A stretch of 17,996 bases of DNA. Source: Verrucomicrobia bacterium UBA3750 (GTDB lineage Bacteria; Verrucomicrobiota; Kiritimatiellia; RFP12; UBA1067). Position 1 is the first letter of the stretch, and every line of letters begins with the position of its first letter. The notes below the pieces were generated by a model, which saw nothing but the letters and a program-made list of their open reading frames with translations, was not told the origin of the DNA and did no database searches. This document shows positions 7,731 to 13,735 of this stretch, one piece after another. The stretch lies in NCBI GenBank assembly GCA_002371755.1, contig DFGM01000081.1, positions 1 to 17,996 on the forward strand, read 5' to 3'. Made by a program: the position numbers and the translations under genes.

Positions 7731-8443
7731 TGGCGGGCGAGACGGCAAAGGCGCTCGCCATTTGTTTGCGCGTGACGCCGTGGTCTCGGACGAGCCATAT
7801 CGTATCGTGGCTCACGCGTGAAGGGCGGCTTGATACCGCCATAAAGGGCGCCGCACGGCCAAAAAGCTTCTTCCTCGGCCAATACGACCTCGCATACACG
7901 TGTGAAATCGTCTATTATCCGCATTCCCGCAGCGAATTGCACGCAATAAGAGAGTGCGTGCCGGTGGAAATGCGCGAAGAATTGCGCACCAGCCTCCCGG
8001 CTTTGGCGCTCTCCGACCGCTTCCGCGGCCTCTGCCACATGCTCTCTCCCAACGGAAACGACGCGGCTATATGGTTTTCGTCCCTCGAAACGGCCCTCGA
8101 TTCGCTCTGCTACAAGGTGCGGCAGGGCACGGCTTCCCCTTGCGATTGGGTTGCCGAGCTTCTCTCATTTGAGCTTAAAACGCTCAAAATGCTGGGCCAA
8201 ATGCCCGAAATCGAAAGAAATGGCGGCTTGTTTGCGCTCGCCGGCGAACGAAAGATCCCCGTTTCGCCCGAGGTGGCGCACGCCTTGACCGCACCGTTCG
8301 ACGAGAAAAATCTCCCAACCCTACTTGACGCGGCGAGGGTAATTGGTGTATACTATGCGTTCCACGTGGAAAATGCCCTTGATGGAAGACGGCAGATTCT
8401 GCAAATGATTTCTCAACCCGAAAAAGGAAAGAAAGAAGGATAA
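7730..8443 (+). CDS. recO: DNA repair protein RecO
   Basis: RecO works with RecR and RecF to load RecA on SSB-coated single-stranded DNA and anneals complementary strands. The 237-residue product shows the N-terminal OB-fold pattern of RecO: LRVTPWSRTSHIVSWLTREGRL, then KGAARPKSFFLGQYDL and the ECxP motif after the second strand pair. A helical C-terminal domain follows, with FELKTLKMLGQMPEI at about residues 143-157 corresponding to the conserved helix that precedes the zinc region. The four zinc-finger cysteines of many RecO proteins are not present in the following short segment. The start (TGATG) overlaps the mtaB-like stop by one base. A likely promoter for the next gene lies inside the 3' end. 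RecO is poorly conserved, so the call rests mainly on the N-terminal domain and size. Confidence 0.87.
   Translation: MAGETAKALAICLRVTPWSRTSHIVSWLTREGRLDTAIKGAARPKSFFLGQYDLAYTCEIVYYPHSRSELHAIRECVPVEMREELRTSLPALALSDRFRGLCHMLSPNGNDAAIWFSSLETALDSLCYKVRQGTASPCDWVAELLSFELKTLKMLGQMPEIERNGGLFALAGERKIPVSPEVAHALTAPFDEKNLPTLLDAARVIGVYYAFHVENALDGRRQILQMISQPEKGKKEG
8325..8354 (+). promoter_or_regulatory. Sigma70-type promoter inside recO, for the parvulin lipoprotein gene
   Basis: TTGACG (8325-8330) and TATACT (8349-8354) are separated by 18 bases; each box matches five of six consensus bases. Transcription would begin near 8361, about 85 bases before the lipoprotein start codon, which has its own Shine-Dalgarno (AAGGA, 8436-8440, five bases from the ATG). 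This would let the abundant envelope protein be expressed independently of the upstream operon. It is a sequence prediction only. Confidence 0.5.
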
Positions 8444-8445
8444 CG

Positions 8446-9621
8446 ATGGATAAGATTCATCTCATAGGCGCGAGCATGCTCGCCGCTTCCCTGATCGCCG
8501 GTTGCTCGGATGCGACCGCAAACACCGATAAGGCCGCTGACGCCGGCAAGGTGCCGGAAGGCGTCGCTCTAGTCGTGAACGGCAAGGAACTCAGGTTTGA
8601 CGCAATCAACGCCGACGTCGACAAAGTAATCGCCGCCCAGGGCGAGAACATTCCCGAAGCGCAACTCGAATATGCCCGCAAGCAGATTTCCATGCAGATG
8701 GCACAGAGCTTCATCATCGAAAACGTGCTATTGAAGACGGCCGCCGACCTGGGCTACACGCTGAGCGACGACGAGCTCAAGGCTCGCGAGGCCGAAGTGC
8801 TCGCCAGCTTCGCCGACATGCCCGACGCCCCCAAGACGCTCGAAGAAGCGTTCAAGACGAGCCCGCTCGGCGAAGAACGCGCCAAGGAACAGTTCCGCAC
8901 AGGCGTCCTGATCGATAAGATGCTCAAGGCCGAAATCGCCGACAAGAACAAGAAGGACTATGCCGCCGACGCCAAGAAGATCGTGGACGAAATCACCCAG
9001 GCCAACGAGAAGGCTGCCGCTTCCGGTGCCGAGGCGCTTGAGAAGATCAAAGGCCTCAAGGCCGCCATCGACGCCGTTTCCGAGGCAGAAAAGGCCGCCA
9101 AGTTCGAGGAACTCGCCAAGGCAAACTCCGACTGCCCCTCCAAGGAAAAGGGTGGCGATCTCGGCGAGTTCGCACGCGGCATGATGGTGAAGGAGTTTGA
9201 GGATGTCGCTTTCGCGCAGGAAGTCGGCCAGATTTCCGACCCTGTCAAGACCCGCTTCGGCTGGCACCTCATCCTCACCACCGGCAAGACCGCCGCCACG
9301 GAAGCGAAGGATGACAAGCCCGCCGCCCCGGAGAAGGTTTCCGCTCGCCATATCCTTATTAAGACGGACGAAGTGCAGGAAGTGCCCGAACTCGACAGGG
9401 TGGAGAAGGTCCTGAAGATGCGCGACGAGCGCGGCATGGTGGCCGACTTCATCCGCAAGCAGATTTCTGCCGCCAAGATTGCCGCAGCCGAAGAGTTTAG
9501 CAACCTCCTTCCCCCTCCGGAAGAGGAAGAGGCCCCCGCTCCGGCCCCGACCCCCGCTCCGGCCGCCGAAACCCCGGCTGAAGAAAAAGCAGCCGAGCCA
9601 GTTGCAACTCCCGCCGAATAA
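8446..9621 (+). CDS. Parvulin-type peptidyl-prolyl isomerase lipoprotein, probably circularly permuted
   Basis: This predicted envelope chaperone of the SurA/PrsA/PpiC group has 391 residues. Residues 1-20 form a lipoprotein signal with lipobox LIAGC (Cys20). A helical SurA-like N-domain follows (about 40-170). The parvulin body at about 216-277 contains FEELAKANSDCPS, KGGDLGEFARGMMVKEFEDVAF and PVKTRFGWHLIL, all hallmark elements. The first strand of parvulins (normally xASHILI) is not found before this body; instead SARHILIKTDE appears after it, at residues 299-309. The C-terminus is acidic and Pro/Ala-rich (about 355-391). The role would be folding of secreted or outer-membrane proteins. 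The gene starts three bases after recO and has its own likely promoter. Parvulin family membership is strong; enzymatic activity is not guaranteed. Confidence 0.9.
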   Translation: MDKIHLIGASMLAASLIAGCSDATANTDKAADAGKVPEGVALVVNGKELRFDAINADVDKVIAAQGENIPEAQLEYARKQISMQMAQSFIIENVLLKTAADLGYTLSDDELKAREAEVLASFADMPDAPKTLEEAFKTSPLGEERAKEQFRTGVLIDKMLKAEIADKNKKDYAADAKKIVDEITQANEKAAASGAEALEKIKGLKAAIDAVSEAEKAAKFEELAKANSDCPSKEKGGDLGEFARGMMVKEFEDVAFAQEVGQISDPVKTRFGWHLILTTGKTAATEAKDDKPAAPEKVSARHILIKTDEVQEVPELDRVEKVLKMRDERGMVADFIRKQISAAKIAAAEEFSNLLPPPEEEEAPAPAPTPAPAAETPAEEKAAEPVATPAE

Positions 9622-9630
9622 TGGTATAAT
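9602..9630 (+). promoter_or_regulatory. Extended -10 promoter for the small basic protein gene
   Basis: TTGCAA (9602-9607) and a perfect TATAAT (9625-9630) are separated by exactly 17 bases, and TGG directly before the -10 gives an extended -10. The promoter overlaps the last codons and stop of the lipoprotein gene. Transcription would begin near 9637, leaving a leader of about 22 bases. That leader contains the Shine-Dalgarno AAGGAA (9644-9649), nine bases from the ATG at 9659. The 12-base stretch around the -10 is shared with the hisS promoter. Confidence 0.7.
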
Positions 9631-9658
9631 ATGTGCTCTTTGAAAGGAAAAGAAGAAA

Positions 9659-9814
9659 ATGAGCCAGCATGCATCTCTTAAGGGAACGAGCAAGATCACG
9701 TCCCGCCGCAATGTCCTCAAGCGTTTTGAGCGCGTCAACCTTCTCCAGAAGCGTGGAGAGTGGAAGGAAGGCGATCGCGGCCTCGGTCTGAAGAAGACCA
9801 AACCCGAAGCGTAA
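9659..9814 (+). CDS. Small basic protein of the Verrucomicrobia/Chlamydia family
   Basis: This 51-residue, strongly basic protein begins MSQHASLKGTSKI and continues with RRNVLKRFERVNLLQKRG, EWKEGDRGLGLKKTKPEA. I recognise the pattern (MSxHxSLK, RNVLKRFER, KRGxWKEGDR, GLxKTKP) as the conserved small basic protein family of Verrucomicrobia and Chlamydiae. Its function is not established to my knowledge; its charge and conservation suggest ribosome or RNA binding, which is inference. The gene has its own strong promoter (9602-9630), a good Shine-Dalgarno (AAGGAA, 9644-9649) and a strong terminator shortly downstream (9858-9903). It is therefore probably an abundant monocistronic transcript. It is a useful lineage marker for this window. 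Confidence 0.85.
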   Translation: MSQHASLKGTSKITSRRNVLKRFERVNLLQKRGEWKEGDRGLGLKKTKPEA

Positions 9815-9837
9815 CATTTTCGCGGCACAAGGAGCAC

Positions 9838-9885
9838 CTTATATAGGTTGCTCCGGTAAAACCGGCCAGACGGAGTCTATATAAG
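9838..9885 (+). other. Alternative hairpin overlapping the terminator
   Basis: CTTATATAG (9838-9846) is the exact reverse complement of CTATATAAG (9877-9885). Just inside, CTCCG (9851-9855) pairs with CGGAG (9871-9875). The 3' arm of this structure lies in the loop of the terminator hairpin at 9858-9903, and its loop contains the terminator's 5' arm. The two folds should therefore exclude each other. A smaller local hairpin, GGAGCACC (9831-9838) with GGTTGCTCC (9846-9854, one bulge), overlaps too. The pairings are seen directly; any regulatory role is inference. Confidence 0.5.
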
Positions 9886-9903
9886 CCCGTCTTGCCGGTT
9901 TTT
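9858..9903 (+). terminator. Intrinsic terminator, probably bidirectional
   Basis: AAAACCGGCCAGACGG (9858-9873) pairs with CCGTCTTGCCGGTTTT (9888-9903), with a single C-T mismatch, around a 14-base loop. The + strand ends in a run of five T (9899-9903) and the - strand in four T, so the same hairpin can stop both the small basic protein transcript and convergent transcription coming from uvrC. Confidence 0.82.
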
Positions 9904-9914
9904 CTTGCATACTT

Positions 9915-9957
9915 GGGGTTTGCCGCAAACCCCGCGGCGGCGAGGGGTCTCGCCGCC
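9915..9957. repeat. Two back-to-back perfect hairpins (REP-like element)
   Basis: GGGGTTTG (9915-9922) and CAAACCCC (9926-9933) form a perfect 8-bp stem with a 3-base loop. Two bases later, GGCGGCGAG (9936-9944) and CTCGCCGCC (9949-9957) form a perfect 9-bp stem with a 4-base loop. Neither ends in a T run, so they are not standard terminators. Paired GC-rich hairpins in a convergent intergenic region resemble dispersed REP/BIME-like elements, but only one copy is in the window. Confidence 0.6.
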
Positions 9958-9977
9958 CTACAGATGCCGTTGTGTGA

Positions 9978-10123
9978 CCAATGCCCATTGGTCGGGAATC
10001 CAATGCCCATTGAATCCGAATCCAATGCCCATGGGATTCCAATTCAATGCCCATGGGTTTCCAATCCAATGCCCATTGGGTTTCAGACCAATGCGCATTG
10101 GATTCCCGGCCCATGGGCATGAT
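9978..10123. repeat. Array of six 22-bp palindromic repeats plus one degenerate unit
   Basis: The unit CCAATGCCCATTGG (14 bp, nearly palindromic, six-base arms CCAATG/CATTGG) recurs with exact 22-base spacing at 9978, 10000, 10022, 10044, 10066 and 10088. A degenerate copy (CCCATGGGCAT) lies at 10110. Units at 10022 and 10044 carry CCATGGG instead of CCATTGG; the unit at 10088 has GCGC at its centre. The 8-base spacers vary but share ATTCC/TTCCAAT-like sequence. Because 22 is not a multiple of three, the open frames across it are not protein-like. The array ends four bases from the uvrC stop codon. Iteron-like protein-binding sites are one possible reading. Confidence 0.85.
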
Positions 10124-10127
10124 ATGG

Positions 10128-11582
10128 CTATTCGCCTATGCGGCGGAGGATTTCCTCTGCAACCTCTCTTCCAACGCCCACGGCGGAACAGATCGCGTCG
10201 GCTCCGGCACGGGCCAGGCCGCGCAGGGATTTGAACTCTTTCAGCAACTTTATTTTCTTGGCTTCGCCTATCCCCGGGATTTCGTCCAGCACCGATTCGC
10301 GAATGGCGCGCTCCCTGAGATTGCGGTGGTAGGTGATGGCGAAGCGATGCGCCTCGTCCCGGAGCCGGGTGCAGACGAAAAGCGCCTGCGAATCGCGCGG
10401 GAGGAGGAGGTTTTCGCGTCCGTCATCTAACACTATTTCCTCCTGACGCTCGGCAAGGCCGATTGTGGATATGTCGGTCACGCCGATTTCGGCGAACATC
10501 GCCCTTGCCGCCCGGAGCTGCGTAATTCCGCCATCGCAGATGAAAAGATCGGCTTTTGGCGACTTTTCGAGGAGTGTGGATTCCGGGCCGTAGCGGCGTT
10601 TTACGACTTCGGCCATGGCTCTGGGGTCGTCGGCGCCCTCGAAGGAGGAGATTTTGAAACGGCGGTAGAGGCGTGCGTCGGGAAGTCCGTCGCGCGCGAC
10701 AACGAGAGAGGCGACGTTATGAGTGCCGAAAAGGTTGGAAATGTCGGCGCATTCGATGATATGCGGTGGCTTTTCGAGTCCTATCGCCTTGGCGAGTTCT
10801 TCGAGACCCTTGAGAGCGTTCTCGCGGTCTAAAGTGGGAGATTTGCGCACAAAATGGCTTTTTGTCATCTCTTTCAAGGCGAAAAGCATATCGCGGAGAT
10901 GGGCGGCTAGCTCATAATCGCCTTTTTGGGCGGCAGAGCGCATTTTTGCGGAGATATCGGCAAGGACGGCCGGACGGCGCCCATCCAGGAATTCGCAGGC
11001 TTCGTCGAAACGCGCCTTGTATTCTTCTTTGGAAATCTTACCGAGGCATGGGGCGGAGCAGGTGCGTATCACATCTGCGAGGCAGTGCCTGTGGGTTTCG
11101 GCGTCAGGGCAGATGGCATCGCATTCGCGTATGCCGAAGTGTTTTTCGGCGAAGTCTTTCGCCGCACGCACTACCGGGGCGGAAGGGAAGGGCCCGAAAT
11201 ATCGCGCACCATCGTCGCGTATTATCCTGACGAGCGAGAAGCGCGGCCACGGAGCGCCAACCTCGGCGCGCAAGGCCAGGTAGCGTTTATCGTCCCGCAT
11301 CAATATGTTGAAGCGGGGTTTGTGCGCCTTGATGAGCGAAGCCTCGGTTAGGAGCGCCTCCGCCTCGTTTTTCACTGTCATGAACTCGAAGTCGTCTACC
11401 GTATCGACCATCGAGCGGACTTTTGGCGCGTGTTTGGCGCCCGGGCGGAAGTAACTGGATACGCGGCGTTTGAGGTTCTTGGCTTTGCCTATATATATGA
11501 TGGTGCCGCGCCGGTCCCGCATTATGTAGCAACCGGGCTTGTCCGGCAGGGTCTTCAGACGCTCGCGTATGCGTTCGGTCAT
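10128..11582 (-). CDS. uvrC: Excinuclease ABC subunit C, shortened
   Basis: UvrC makes the 3' and 5' incisions in nucleotide excision repair after UvrA2B damage recognition. The 484-residue product has the GIY-YIG nuclease domain (about 14-90: CYIM, IIYIGKAKNLKRR, NEAEALLTE) and a cysteine cluster (C154, C158, C167, C175, C179). The C-x7-C-x3-C spacing matches the residues proposed to hold an iron-sulfur cluster in E. coli UvrC. A UVR motif (about 205-240) that contacts UvrB follows, then the RNase H-like endonuclease domain (ECADIS with D280, ICDGG with D350, AHRFA with H412) and a C-terminal double helix-hairpin-helix (432-480). Canonical UvrC is about 600 residues; nearly all the deficit falls between the UVR motif and D280. 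The start overlaps the tatA stop by one base (TGATG), suggesting coupling. Confidence 0.95.
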   Translation of the reverse strand: MTERIRERLKTLPDKPGCYIMRDRRGTIIYIGKAKNLKRRVSSYFRPGAKHAPKVRSMVDTVDDFEFMTVKNEAEALLTEASLIKAHKPRFNILMRDDKRYLALRAEVGAPWPRFSLVRIIRDDGARYFGPFPSAPVVRAAKDFAEKHFGIRECDAICPDAETHRHCLADVIRTCSAPCLGKISKEEYKARFDEACEFLDGRRPAVLADISAKMRSAAQKGDYELAAHLRDMLFALKEMTKSHFVRKSPTLDRENALKGLEELAKAIGLEKPPHIIECADISNLFGTHNVASLVVARDGLPDARLYRRFKISSFEGADDPRAMAEVVKRRYGPESTLLEKSPKADLFICDGGITQLRAARAMFAEIGVTDISTIGLAERQEEIVLDDGRENLLLPRDSQALFVCTRLRDEAHRFAITYHRNLRERAIRESVLDEIPGIGEAKKIKLLKEFKSLRGLARAGADAICSAVGVGREVAEEILRRIGE

Positions 11583-11764
11583 CAGACCGTTTCCTGCTTT
11601 TCGCCTTCCTTGGGCTCGTCCTGCTTCTCGCCTTCCTGGAGGCCCTTCTTGAACTCGCCCTTGGCTTTGCCGAGCGAACGCGCGATTTCAGGAATCTTCT
11701 TTGCGCCGAACAACAGCGCAATCACGACTACGCATATGATAATCTGCCACGGACCTGGTCTCAT
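11582..11764 (-). CDS. tatA: Sec-independent translocase subunit TatA/TatE
   Basis: TatA forms the protein-conducting part of the twin-arginine translocase, which exports folded proteins. The 60-residue product has one N-terminal membrane helix (PWQIIICVVVIALLFG), the FG hinge (residues 19-20), the amphipathic helix KKIPEIARSLGKAKGEFKKG, and a short acidic, lysine-rich tail. This is the full TatA pattern, on the short side. TatB is excluded by the lack of its conserved proline/glutamate hinge context and by length; TatA versus TatE cannot be separated by sequence. The start has a strong Shine-Dalgarno (AAAGGAG at 11770-11776, five bases upstream). No tatC is in view. It lies 30 bases after the metallophosphoesterase gene and overlaps uvrC by one base. 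Confidence 0.93.
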   Translation of the reverse strand: MRPGPWQIIICVVVIALLFGAKKIPEIARSLGKAKGEFKKGLQEGEKQDEPKEGEKQETV

Positions 11765-11794
11765 GTTTGCTCCTTTCGTTTGCTCAAAAAGCGT

Positions 11795-12568
11795 TTATTC
11801 TCGTACGCGGAAAGCCTCTATGGCCGTCGCGAGACGCGTCGAGGGATTGAAATCGATGATTGCGCCTTCCAGCGTGCAAGGACCTTTCGCCACTTCGAAA
11901 CGCGCGGGTATGCCCGTGACGAACTTTTTCGTGACTGGCGCCAAATCGCGCCCGAGGGACGATAGGTAGGGCCCGGTCATTCCCAAGTCGGTGATGAATG
12001 CCGTTCCGTTGGGCAGGATGCGCGCGTCGGAAGTCTGCACATGGGTGTGGGTGCCGGCGACAGCCGTCACGCGTCCGTCCACATAGTGCGCGAATGTTAC
12101 TTTCTCGCTTGTCGCTTCTGCGTGGAAATCAACGAACACGGGGAGATCTTTCGGAATCTCGGCAAGCACTTTGTCTATGGTTCTAAAAGGGCAATCCACG
12201 CTCTGCATGAAGGTTCTGCCTGAAAGATTCACGATGGCGAAGCGGCAGACGGGCGTGGTGATGATGCGCCAGCCTTTGCCCGGGTTGGATGGAGGGAAAT
12301 TGGCGGGTCGCACGAGGTTGGCGACGGAATCTATCTGGCCGGCGAACTCTTTCTGCCCCCAGGTATGGTCGCCCAGCGTCAAGGCGTCCACGCCGGCATC
12401 GGTGATTTCCTTTGCAAGATCGGCCGTGATGCCGGAGCCTGCGGCGCAGTTTTCTGCATTCACGATTACGGCGTCGGCGTGTTTTTCGGCGCGCAAGCGT
12501 TTTGCGTTTTCACGCAGGATGCGTCTACCGGGGTTGCCCACCACATCTCCAATCATTATCACGCGCAT
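11795..12568 (-). CDS. YmdB-family metallophosphoesterase
   Basis: YmdB-family proteins are binuclear metal phosphodiesterases; B. subtilis YmdB hydrolyses cyclic nucleotides and affects biofilm and motility decisions. The 257-residue product carries the whole ligand set: D8 (GDVVG), E39-N40 (NAEN), D67-H68 (LGDHTW), H149 (DFHAEATSEK), H174 and H176 (GTHTHVQT). Position 67 is Asn in the structurally studied members, so Asp here is a mild variation. The C-terminal capping helices are present and the length is typical. An AAGGAGG Shine-Dalgarno (12581-12587) stands 12 bases from the ATG, slightly far. The gene follows the Sel1-repeat gene by 42 bases and is followed by tatA. A physiological link to these neighbours is not evident. 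Confidence 0.92.
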   Translation of the reverse strand: MRVIMIGDVVGNPGRRILRENAKRLRAEKHADAVIVNAENCAAGSGITADLAKEITDAGVDALTLGDHTWGQKEFAGQIDSVANLVRPANFPPSNPGKGWRIITTPVCRFAIVNLSGRTFMQSVDCPFRTIDKVLAEIPKDLPVFVDFHAEATSEKVTFAHYVDGRVTAVAGTHTHVQTSDARILPNGTAFITDLGMTGPYLSSLGRDLAPVTKKFVTGIPARFEVAKGPCTLEGAIIDFNPSTRLATAIEAFRVRE

Positions 12569-12610
12569 GGGGTATCGAAGCCTCCTTGTGGGTTTTCGCC
12601 GCCTCTACCC

Positions 12611-13735
12611 TCACCTGAGAGAGTGACCGTTCTGCAAGAGCCAGGCCGCGGCATTGCGGTCTCCCCTCGCGGCGCGGGCGCGCACATTCCATACCGTTGC
12701 GAGGTTGGCGTCTCTTTTGAGGCCGCCCACACCATCCTCGAAACATTTTGCGTAGTTTTCCATCGCCGGTGCGCAACCGCGTTCTGCGGCCGTGCGGAAC
12801 CAGCGCACGGCCTCGGTAAAGTCGCGTTCCACGCCATTTGCATCGTAAAGACACTTCCCGTATGCGTTCATCGCTTCGATATTGCCTTTCTGGGCGCTGG
12901 AATGGAGCATGTTGGTCGCGCGTTCGGGGTCTTTTTCCACGCCTTCGCCCCTGAGCAGACCGAGCGCGTAATTGAGTTCACCGTATGCATTGCCGAAATC
13001 CGCGCTTTTTGCGAAGAACTGCATTGCCTTGGCGGGGTCTTTCTGCACCACGATGCCGTCGCGGTAGAAGCCGCCAAGGTTGTTTATGGCTTCGGGATGG
13101 CCGCTTGCGGCCGCGGCCATGAAGCATTTGAGCGCCTTGTTCCCGTCCGCCGGCACGCCATAGCCGTTCATGTGGCACATGCCTACATTGTAGAGGCCGT
13201 TCGGGTCGCCGTGGTCGGCGGCGGTGCGGAACGCTTGGTAGCTTTGCGAAAACACTTTCTGCATGTCGTTGGTATCGACAAGCGGACTTTGCAGTGCTTT
13301 TACGAGCGACATCGTGCCCCAGGCGTTGAGGGCCTGTATGTTGCCGGCATCGGCAGCCTTTTTGAGAAGCGTCGCGTCGTTTGCTTCAAGCGAAAGGAGA
13401 TACCATGCGAGCGAATTGTTCTTGCGCTCGGCAAGAGCCTGTATCTTGGGACGCGACTCGGCGAGATACTTCTCGCGCAGCTTGTCGCTTATCTGCGCCG
13501 CCTTCGGCGCGTCGGGGTCGCGCGAAGCGAGCGCGATGACGTATTGCTGCAGGAGACGTCCCGCGGCGGCGTCGTCGGCCACTACTTGCGCCGCCTCTTC
13601 GTAGGCTTTGGGGTTGCCGGACGAACGCGAATTGATGAGCCGCAGCAGTGCCTGATGCGAACGCCCCTCCGCGCCTTCGCAGACGCAGGCAAACGCCAGC
13701 ATTGATGCAATAATGGAGAAAACCGCTCGTTTCAC
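12611..13735 (-). CDS. Secreted Sel1-repeat (tetratricopeptide-like) protein
   Basis: The 374-residue product has an N-terminal signal peptide (about residues 1-22, hydrophobic core FSIIASMLAFACVC), a helical region (about 25-115), and then about six Sel1-like repeats from roughly 121 to 370. Clear units include AFRTAADHGDPNGLYNVGMC (168-187), KCFMAAAASGHPEAINNLGG (203-222), FFAKSADFGNAYGELNYALG (240-259) and RWFRTAAERGCAPAMENYAK (311-330). Linkers of the type YGVPADGNKA and GVERDFTEA separate the repeats. Sel1 repeats are alpha-solenoids used as protein-interaction scaffolds, often periplasmic in bacteria. The binding partner is unknown. The start is GTG, inside a GTGA overlap with the upstream methyltransferase-like gene, indicating coupled translation. 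Confidence 0.88.
   Translation of the reverse strand: MKRAVFSIIASMLAFACVCEGAEGRSHQALLRLINSRSSGNPKAYEEAAQVVADDAAAGRLLQQYVIALASRDPDAPKAAQISDKLREKYLAESRPKIQALAERKNNSLAWYLLSLEANDATLLKKAADAGNIQALNAWGTMSLVKALQSPLVDTNDMQKVFSQSYQAFRTAADHGDPNGLYNVGMCHMNGYGVPADGNKALKCFMAAAASGHPEAINNLGGFYRDGIVVQKDPAKAMQFFAKSADFGNAYGELNYALGLLRGEGVEKDPERATNMLHSSAQKGNIEAMNAYGKCLYDANGVERDFTEAVRWFRTAAERGCAPAMENYAKCFEDGVGGLKRDANLATVWNVRARAARGDRNAAAWLLQNGHSLR

Noticed and set aside
6028..8443. Defence or bacteriocin island suggested by the CPBP (Abi-type) gene
   Set aside because: It is embedded with 3- to 4-base junctions in a housekeeping operon (tex, mtaB-like, recO), with no toxin, peptide precursor or mobility gene nearby.
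9936..9957. GC-rich hairpin as a second terminator
   Set aside because: No T run follows on either strand, and a complete terminator already stands at 9858-9903.
9978..10123. Possible CRISPR array
   Set aside because: Units are 14 bp with 8-bp gaps at 22-bp spacing; spacers are far too short and similar to each other, and no cas gene is present.
9892..10234. Open + strand frames reading NPMPIE/SNAHW-like repeats across the 22-bp array
   Set aside because: The repeat period is 22, not a multiple of three, so each frame cycles through different peptides; this is non-coding repeat DNA.
12365..13705. 446-codon + strand open frame across the YmdB and Sel1 genes
   Set aside because: Spans two well-supported - strand genes; Cys/His/Arg-rich composition and no domain mark it as a shadow.
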